Origin: Hodarchaeum sp048939725
Lineage (GTDB): Archaea > Asgardarchaeota > Heimdallarchaeia > Hodarchaeales > Hodarchaeaceae
Direction of reading: 5' to 3'
Assembly: GCA_048939725.1 (NCBI GenBank)
Contig: JBHLPG010000239.1
Span: forward strand, 1-6,188
Length of the DNA stretch: 6,188 bases
Shown here: piece after piece, positions 1-4,563 of the stretch
Layout of the letters: every line of letters starts with the position of its first letter
Position numbering within the stretch: the first letter of the stretch is position 1
Notes under the pieces: generated by a model
What the model saw: only the letters and a program-made list of their open reading frames with translations
The model's database searches: none
Told to the model about the DNA's origin: nothing
Position numbers and translations under genes: made by a program

Positions 1-1
1 T

Positions 2-238
2 CGCTTTCTTAAACACTTACACAAGGAAGAAATTCATATAAATGTTCCAACTTTAATTGCTTATGGAACACTTGATGAAATGATCTCTATTCCTGCGATT
101 TCTGATGCTATGAATCAAAAATTCTCTCCTAACACTAAAATCGTTACTCTTGAACTAGCAAACTCTAGTCATATTTTAACAGTGGAGCCTGATTCTGAGC
201 AATTGTTCCAAAAGATCGAAAAATTCTTGAATGATTGA
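2..238 (+). CDS. Alpha/beta hydrolase (carboxylesterase / S33-like), C-terminal fragment
   Basis: Only the last 78 codons are present, entering from the left edge in frame 2 and stopping with TGA at 236-238. The fragment reads like the end of a serine hydrolase of the Est30 / monoacylglycerol lipase type. The segment VPTLIAYGTLDEMI (fragment residues 15-28) matches the beta strand and loop that carry the catalytic acid, with Asp25 as the candidate. The segment NSSHIL (54-59) matches the loop carrying the catalytic histidine, His57. The tail SEQLFQKIEKFLND fits the usual final helix. The nucleophile serine and oxyanion hole would lie upstream, outside the window, so activity cannot be judged. 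The likely role is hydrolysis of a carboxylic ester or related small substrate in the cytoplasm; the substrate is unknown. The gene is convergent with the histidine kinase. The fold-family call is fairly sure; the specific enzyme is not. Confidence 0.72.
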   Translation, partial: RFLKHLHKEEIHINVPTLIAYGTLDEMISIPAISDAMNQKFSPNTKIVTLELANSSHILTVEPDSEQLFQKIEKFLND

Positions 239-262
239 TCTATTTTAAAATTAAATGCTGCT
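239..262. terminator. Shared AT-rich end region between convergent genes
   Basis: The 24 bases between the hydrolase stop and the kinase stop include a T-tract followed by an A-tract (243-256). This gives U-rich RNA whichever strand is transcribed. Archaeal terminators are often simple U-rich stretches, so the element could end both transcripts. There is no strong hairpin. This is inference from position and composition only. Confidence 0.3.
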
Positions 263-1576
263 CTATAAAGGAAGTCGGAGAAATATGGTTGTACCTGTTC
301 CTTCCTCACTTTCTAACCAGATCTCGCCTCCATGAGTTTCAATGATTTTTTTACAATGAGCCAAACCTATTCCAGTTCCATCAATTACTTGGTTATTTAT
401 ATTAGTAGCTCGTGCGAAAATATTGAACACTTTGCTCTTAAAATTTTCGGGAATCCCCATCCCATTGTCCTTAACGAATATTGTTGCTAATTTTGATCCG
501 ATTTCCTCAATACCTACTTCAATAAAAGGTTCTGGTTGATCACCCATGTATTTTACGCTATTTCCTATCAAGTTACCAAAAAGTTGAAGCATTCTATTTT
601 TCTCCCCATTGATTATTATAGAATCTCCTTTAAAAGCTGTTTTAATATTAAATTGCTGTATTTGGGACGAATATTGATCGAATGCGTCTTCAATAATCTC
701 TTTTAAGTCCAGATTCTCTTTTTCTTGAGTTATTCTCCCAATTCTAGAGTAATCTAAGATTTCGCGAATCATACTTTCAATTTGAGCAGTATTTTTGGTT
801 ATTCGTTCTAGATAATATTGTGCATCTTTGGGGAGAATATTAGAAAAATCTTCGTCGAGAGCAGTAACAAATCCTTGTATTGATATAATAGGAGCCTTTA
901 GATCATGGCTGATGGTATAGACAAATTCCTCCATTTCAACGTGTCTTCGTTGTAATTCTTTTGTCTGTTCTCTTACTTTTTTAAGTAATTCACGACGTTG
1001 CTCATTTTCTCGCTGAATTCTTTCGACATTTACCTGTAGTTTATCATAAGATGTTTCAAAAAGCGATCTTAGCTCATGATACGAAATTGACTGATTAATG
1101 ATGTTTGCTAAAGCGCAAAGAAAGACAAAATCTTCTTCTGACGGGTCAAAAACGTTATTACAGTTGATAAATCCCAAAAAATACTCTGGGAAGAGGATTG
1201 TGCTGATTTTAATTGTGAAAAGAGATTTAATCCCGAATTTTCCAAATTCTTTACTCCAGATGGTCTGTTTATTAGTAAGATAAAGGAAATTTGATTCTGA
1301 TTTCCACTTCTTTTCAAATATTTTGATCAAAAGGGAATTCAACTCTTCATCATTTAACAAGGTTTGAGAAGATCTAGTTACAATGATGGGAGGATCCAAA
1401 ATATCACTTAAAAACAGTAAATCGAACTTATACGAGCTTTTCAAAGTCTGTAATAAACTAAAAAGATTATCCTTTGGAGAAAGAAACTTATTTAGGTTTT
1501 TAGTGAATTGGAAGAGAATTTGTTCCTTTTGAGATCTGGAGATCCTTTCTTCTTCATAATTATGAATATTATCCAT
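263..1576 (-). CDS. Soluble sensor histidine kinase (GAF-like sensor, HisKA, HATPase)
   Basis: A 437-residue two-component sensor kinase with no transmembrane segment or signal peptide, so probably cytoplasmic. Residues about 18-170 look like a GAF-type sensor domain, though weakly conserved. A charged coiled coil follows at about 175-215. The HisKA dimerisation helix carries the H-box YTISHDLKAPI with the phospho-accepting His224. The ATPase domain is complete: N-box around GNLIGNSVKYM (Asn335 and Asn339), G1 box DNGMGI (370-375), F-box VFNIFARA (383-390), G2 box GTGIGLA (400-406), and a typical C-terminal GTGTTIFLRLPL. It should autophosphorylate and pass phosphate to a response regulator, but none is encoded nearby. 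The fourth residue after His224 is Ala, not the Thr/Asn linked to phosphatase activity in many HisKA kinases. The ATG at 1576 has no Shine-Dalgarno but has a TATA-like box upstream. The ligand is unknown. The kinase call is firm; the GAF call is moderate. Confidence 0.93.
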   Translation of the reverse strand: MDNIHNYEEERISRSQKEQILFQFTKNLNKFLSPKDNLFSLLQTLKSSYKFDLLFLSDILDPPIIVTRSSQTLLNDEELNSLLIKIFEKKWKSESNFLYLTNKQTIWSKEFGKFGIKSLFTIKISTILFPEYFLGFINCNNVFDPSEEDFVFLCALANIINQSISYHELRSLFETSYDKLQVNVERIQRENEQRRELLKKVREQTKELQRRHVEMEEFVYTISHDLKAPIISIQGFVTALDEDFSNILPKDAQYYLERITKNTAQIESMIREILDYSRIGRITQEKENLDLKEIIEDAFDQYSSQIQQFNIKTAFKGDSIIINGEKNRMLQLFGNLIGNSVKYMGDQPEPFIEVGIEEIGSKLATIFVKDNGMGIPENFKSKVFNIFARATNINNQVIDGTGIGLAHCKKIIETHGGEIWLESEEGTGTTIFLRLPL

Positions 1577-1606
1577 TGAAAAACATCATTAAAACACTAT
1601 TAGATC

Positions 1607-1617
1607 ATATTAAATAA
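1607..1617 (-). promoter_or_regulatory. Candidate TATA box for the histidine kinase gene
   Basis: On the minus strand this reads TTATTTAATAT, centred about 36 bases before the kinase ATG. An archaeal TATA box about 25 bases before the transcription start would place that start roughly 10 bases before the ATG. That fits the absence of a Shine-Dalgarno there. The surroundings are very AT-rich, so chance matches are likely. Confidence 0.35.
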
Positions 1618-1687
1618 AAGAAGCATGTTCAATATTTAAGGTATTCAAAATAAATTAGCCTTGATTGAAATTTACATAAGAAAAGAG

Positions 1688-1719
1688 CTAATCAGGCGAA
1701 ATTATCGTACCCTGATTAG
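1688..1719. repeat. Perfect 9-bp inverted repeat (hairpin terminator of nfu, or operator)
   Basis: CTAATCAGG at 1688-1696 is matched exactly by CCTGATTAG at 1711-1719, with a 14-base spacer. The spacer holds a further CGA/TCG pair (1697-1699 with 1705-1707), so an RNA could fold into an extended hairpin with a 3-base bulge. It begins 48 bases after the nfu stop in the direction of nfu transcription. On the minus strand it is followed by a T-rich CTCTTTTCTTATG, so it could be an intrinsic-type terminator for nfu. Alternatively, half-sites spaced 23 bases start to start, about two helical turns, could bind a dimeric regulator upstream of the kinase promoter. The repeat is seen directly; its function is inferred. 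Confidence 0.55.
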
Positions 1720-1767
1720 TATGCTGTTTTTAAAATTAAATTTGGAGGGTAATCCTCGCTTAAATGA

Positions 1768-1992
1768 TTAGACGCCCTCTACTTCCTTTAACTGAGGAAA
1801 TTTTTGCTGTAAGGTACGTTTAATACCATTGGCGAGCGTCATTTGTGAATATGGGCATCCTCTACAAGCTCCCATTAATCGTACTTTAAGAATCCCATCT
1901 TTATAATCAACAAACTCCACATCGCCTCCATCTTTTTGTAAGAAGGGGCGAATTTCATTAAGGGAATTTAATATTTCTTCTTTTATGGCCAT
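1768..1992 (-). CDS. NifU-like (Nfu) iron-sulfur cluster carrier, stand-alone domain
   Basis: A 74-residue protein that consists entirely of the NifU C-terminal (Nfu) domain. It begins with the family's characteristic helix and loop IRPFLQKDGGDVEFVDY (residues 14-30). It carries the cluster-binding CxxC motif in GACRGCPYSQMTL, with Cys43 and Cys46, and closes with the family's usual end, LKEVEGV. Two Nfu monomers are known to hold one [4Fe-4S] cluster between their CxxC motifs and hand it to apo-proteins. The N-terminal scaffold domain of full NifU is absent, as is usual for free-standing archaeal and bacterial Nfu proteins. The ATG at 1992 is supported by GGAG eight bases upstream. No isc or suf genes are adjacent. 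The gaps on both sides, about 190 bases each, suggest a single-gene transcript. Family assignment is very sure; the client proteins are unknown. Confidence 0.95.
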   Translation of the reverse strand: MAIKEEILNSLNEIRPFLQKDGGDVEFVDYKDGILKVRLMGACRGCPYSQMTLANGIKRTLQQKFPQLKEVEGV

Positions 1993-2000
1993 AGCATTGT

Positions 2001-2004
2001 CTCC
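2001..2004 (-). promoter_or_regulatory. Ribosome binding site of the nfu gene
   Basis: GGAG on the minus strand sits eight bases before the ATG at 1992. It supports this start over an out-of-frame ATG that begins five bases upstream. Confidence 0.55.
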
Positions 2005-2180
2005 AGTGTGAAATTTTATTTCTATTTTAGATACCTTATGATGTCTTTATTAGAGTTTCTATCCTATTTCCGTTATCTGTAGATAAAACCTGTATTATTC
2101 TGATAAATCCAATCTAGAAGGTTTCTTATTTATTCATTCAGATTATTATGAACACAATTTTAGTTCAGAAAGAAATTGAG

Positions 2181-3173
2181 TTAACCATTAACTTTAGCAA
2201 TAACTAGATCTCCAATATCAATTGCTGTTTCATGAAGATCTTTGAATAAGTTTAGTAAAGAGGACAATTGCCAAACTACTTCTTTCTCGAGTTTAGAAAT
2301 ACTATCCTGAATTTGGCTATGTTCTTTACGGAGTTGGGTGGCAATTTTCTTCTTGATTATTTCAGCGCCGATAACATTTTGCTCAAAGAAATTGTTTAAA
2401 CTTTGAGTTAACAAATCTGTTGTCGAGTCTCTAAGCGACTTAATTTTATTTAGAGTGTCAGCAGAGAGAACTTCATGCATATTAGGCTGTTCTTTCACAT
2501 TTCGAGCAAAATCAGCTGAAGCATCACCTAAGTCCTCACTGTAAGTTGCCACCATTCGCCAATCCAAACATGCAGGGCCTTTTAAATAAGATACTTCCCG
2601 CTTATCATCAGCCATTATCTTTAACATTCTCACAATGAGAAAATAGAGCCTATTGACTTCAGTATCTCTATCGATCACTTCTCTGGCTAGTGCTGCATCA
2701 CCTTTCAGAAATGCCGTAATTGCATCGTCCTGCATTTGATTTGCAATTGAAAAACATCTGCGGACATATTTCCTCGGGTTTTCTTTTTCCTCACCAATCA
2801 AGAAATGGAGTTCAATACTTTCTTGAGTTTCCCCTAGGATCTCCAAACCAATTAGCTGGCGACTTAGATCTCTAATGTTGCTTTTTTGAGATAAGGCTTC
2901 CCCTTTCTTAGCTACAACGGTAATTATATCACTACCTAATAAATATGCGGCGAGGATGTCCCGGTTAACATGATCAGATTCAACTATCCGAGTCGCGCGC
3001 TTTTGGGGTTCAAGTGACGCGTCTTGAGGAAAAATTATTAAATCACCAGTTGAAAGCTCTTTAATAATTACATTAGATCCTTTATCAAGTTGATTACGTT
3101 CAGCCCATTCTTTAGGAAGAGAGATTATTCGAGTGTCTCCAGCACCAGTGACCTGAATTTTGCGAATTTCCAT
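2181..3173 (-). CDS. AbrB-PhoU fusion regulator (archaeal PhoU-like phosphate regulator)
   Basis: A 330-residue protein with two parts. Residues 1-50 form a SpoVT/AbrB swapped-hairpin DNA-binding domain: IRKIQVTGAGDTRIISLPKE, then a second strand pair ending GDLIIFPQD. Residues about 60-330 are helical and resemble the two three-helix lobes of PhoU. PhoU-like metal-site helices are visible at DRDTEVNRLYFLIVRML (168-184), YSEDLGDASADFARNV (211-226) and DLHETAIDIGDLVIA (312-326). In bacteria PhoU restrains phosphate uptake and Pho signalling. In archaea the AbrB-PhoU form is presumed to be a DNA-binding regulator linked to phosphate status, but its targets are mostly unknown. No pst, pit or phoR/phoB gene is beside it. 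The start is secure because the AbrB domain begins at residue 1 or 2, as in relatives. A TATA-like box lies upstream. The architecture call is firm; the phosphate role is inferred from the family. Confidence 0.92.
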   Translation of the reverse strand: MEIRKIQVTGAGDTRIISLPKEWAERNQLDKGSNVIIKELSTGDLIIFPQDASLEPQKRATRIVESDHVNRDILAAYLLGSDIITVVAKKGEALSQKSNIRDLSRQLIGLEILGETQESIELHFLIGEEKENPRKYVRRCFSIANQMQDDAITAFLKGDAALAREVIDRDTEVNRLYFLIVRMLKIMADDKREVSYLKGPACLDWRMVATYSEDLGDASADFARNVKEQPNMHEVLSADTLNKIKSLRDSTTDLLTQSLNNFFEQNVIGAEIIKKKIATQLRKEHSQIQDSISKLEKEVVWQLSSLLNLFKDLHETAIDIGDLVIAKVNG

Positions 3174-3217
3174 ACGTTCTCAAGATCCTTCTTTGTTAGA
3201 AAATCCTTTTTATTAAG

Positions 3218-3227
3218 ATTATATAAT
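3218..3227 (-). promoter_or_regulatory. Candidate TATA box for the AbrB-PhoU gene
   Basis: ATTATATAAT is a perfect palindrome centred about 49 bases before the ATG at 3173. A start site about 25 bases downstream would leave a leader of some 20 bases containing GAAGGATCTTGAG, which is only a weak ribosome-binding candidate. Since AbrB proteins often regulate their own genes, the 208-base gap here is also where an autoregulatory site would lie. The box is the best TATA match in this gap. Confidence 0.42.
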
Positions 3228-3381
3228 TTTTAAATTTGAACCTTTTTAACATTAAATCTATAAATTTTCATGTAATATTTTTCAGTTGTCCATAACTAAT
3301 CTCTTTTTCGTTTCGATTTGTCGTTATAAAGATGTTGTTGAGGTCGTGAATATCAATGAGAATATTATATGTCCTGGTTCT

Positions 3382-4479
3382 TTAGATCTCGAGAATCTCA
3401 TACCTAGGAATTTGGCTTGTTTGAATTCCAGAATCTGTTTTTATGACATCATCTTCAACTCGTACCCCAAATTCCCCTGGAAGATAAATGCCAGGTTCAA
3501 TTGTAAACACATTCCCAGGAACTAACGGAACTTGGTTATTTGCCACAATATATGGGTGTTCATGCACTTCTAATCCAATTCCATGCCCTGTACGATGTGT
3601 GAAATACTCTCCATAACCTTTATTAGAAATAAATCCACGGGTAACTGAATCAACCTCGGAAGGAAGCTTGTTTTTGATCACTGCTTCTTTTCCTCCCTTA
3701 TTGGCTGTGTACACAATATCATATATTTCCTTAAAACGCCTAGAAGCCTCTCCAAAAACAGTTGTAATTGTGATATCTCCCCAATAATTATTAATAGTCC
3801 CTCCAGCGTCAATAAGTACTACATCGTCCTTTTGTAATTTCTTATCCCCACCTGAGTAATGGGGGAATGAAGAATTTTTACCAAACTGAACTAAAGCACC
3901 CACTTTCTCTTTTGAACCCCATAGCAACTTTTCTTTGAGAAGTGCTTGAACCTCAAGTTCAGAGATACCGACTTCCAATTCACTAAAGGTTTCAACTATT
4001 GCATCTCCAGATTTCTGAGACGCTTTAAGAAGGAATTCTTGCTCAGAAGCATCTTTAATAGAGCGTATTGGATCAAAAATACATTCCGCGGAAATGAATT
4101 CTTTTCCTGGGATATTATTTGCGATTTTTTTATATGTAGAAAACCACATTTTTGGTTCTAATGCGACTTTTTTCCCTTTTTCTGAAGTCAAGATTTCTGA
4201 TAACAAGCTATAAGGATCTGTTGTCTCCTCCCATCCTCTACAATCTTCTATCCCCGTTAATCTCTTGATGCGATCGACTTCAAAATTTGGTACAAGCATT
4301 TTAGGGGAATCTTCGGCTTCAATAATTCCTATAAGTAGCCTTTCGCTCGGTTCTTCCATGAAACCAAATGTATACCTGAAATTTATGCCAGGGAATATAA
4401 TTAAACTCTCTACATCGTATTTTCTCATGTAAGATTGAAGTTTAGCTAATTTATTTGCGAAAAATTTGTTTTTTGTCAT
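3382..4479 (-). CDS. Xaa-Pro peptidase / prolidase-like metallopeptidase, family M24B
   Basis: A 365-residue cytoplasmic aminopeptidase or dipeptidase that should cleave an N-terminal residue preceding proline. The N-terminal creatinase-type domain spans about 1-135 (AKLQSYMRKYDVESLIIFPG near the start). The C-terminal pita-bread catalytic domain follows. All five dinuclear metal ligands are present: Asp224 in LIDAGG, Asp235 in YWGDIT, His299 in TGHGIGLEVHE, Glu328 in TIEPGIY, and Glu342 in VRVEDDV. The supporting histidines in SFPHYSGG (His207), HRTGHG (His295) and EVHEH (His306) are also present. Length matches the family. I place the start at the ATG at 4479 because AGGTGA sits four bases upstream of it. 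An ATG seven codons earlier (4500) would add MRLIGDK and has no ribosome-binding motif. The gene is divergent from the TPR gene. Prolidase and aminopeptidase P activities cannot be told apart here; metal dependence is expected to be Mn, Co or Zn. Confidence 0.95.
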   Translation of the reverse strand: MTKNKFFANKLAKLQSYMRKYDVESLIIFPGINFRYTFGFMEEPSERLLIGIIEAEDSPKMLVPNFEVDRIKRLTGIEDCRGWEETTDPYSLLSEILTSEKGKKVALEPKMWFSTYKKIANNIPGKEFISAECIFDPIRSIKDASEQEFLLKASQKSGDAIVETFSELEVGISELEVQALLKEKLLWGSKEKVGALVQFGKNSSFPHYSGGDKKLQKDDVVLIDAGGTINNYWGDITITTVFGEASRRFKEIYDIVYTANKGGKEAVIKNKLPSEVDSVTRGFISNKGYGEYFTHRTGHGIGLEVHEHPYIVANNQVPLVPGNVFTIEPGIYLPGEFGVRVEDDVIKTDSGIQTSQIPRYEILEI

Positions 4480-4563
4480 CTTGTCACCTATTAAACGCAT
4501 TCTTTGTTAAATGGAACGATTCGTCAGTCTTTTAATCCTCTTTTACTTTTATTATTGTTGCAT
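4480..4563. promoter_or_regulatory. Divergent promoter region between peptidase and TPR genes
   Basis: These 84 bases must hold the promoters of both genes. One AT element, CTTTTAAT at 4530-4537, is suitably placed for both. It lies about 30 bases before the TPR ATG, which would give a nearly leaderless transcript and agrees with the lack of a Shine-Dalgarno there. On the other strand, reading ATTAAAAG, it lies about 54 bases before the peptidase ATG, leaving room for a leader that carries AGGTGA. The match to a TATA consensus is weak, so the exact boxes are uncertain. Confidence 0.35.
4484..4489 (-). promoter_or_regulatory. Strong Shine-Dalgarno deciding the peptidase start
   Basis: AGGTGA on the minus strand, four bases before the ATG at 4479, pairs perfectly with the UCACCU of the 16S rRNA 3' end. 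This spacing is typical when the GGTGA part of the site is used. It lies inside the coding frame of the longer alternative that starts at 4500, so it argues for the shorter protein. Confidence 0.7.

Noticed and set aside
1098..1317. Short open frames on both strands (plus 1098-1283, minus 1108-1317)
   Set aside because: Both lie wholly inside the kinase gene, whose translation is a coherent protein with all expected motifs. Their own products show no domain and are not preceded by start signals.
243..1741. Identical 14-base AT string at 243-256 and 1728-1741, on either side of the kinase gene
   Set aside because: It is made only of T and A runs in AT-rich gaps. The match does not extend outward and there is no sign of duplication or mobility, so chance is the simplest reading.
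1744..1823. Plus-strand GGAGG at 1744-1748 followed by an ATG at 1764
   Set aside because: The frame closes after 19 codons and is antisense to the end of nfu. The GGAGG is part of a small 4-bp dyad (1745-1748 with 1754-1757) too short to interpret.
3286..3525. Plus-strand open frame of 79 codons
   Set aside because: More than half of it is antisense to the conserved C-terminal end of the peptidase, and its product shows no recognisable family.
3946..4161. Plus-strand open frame of 71 codons
   Set aside because: It lies fully antisense within the peptidase gene. The phenylalanine-rich product is what the reverse complement of Lys/Glu-rich coding sequence gives.
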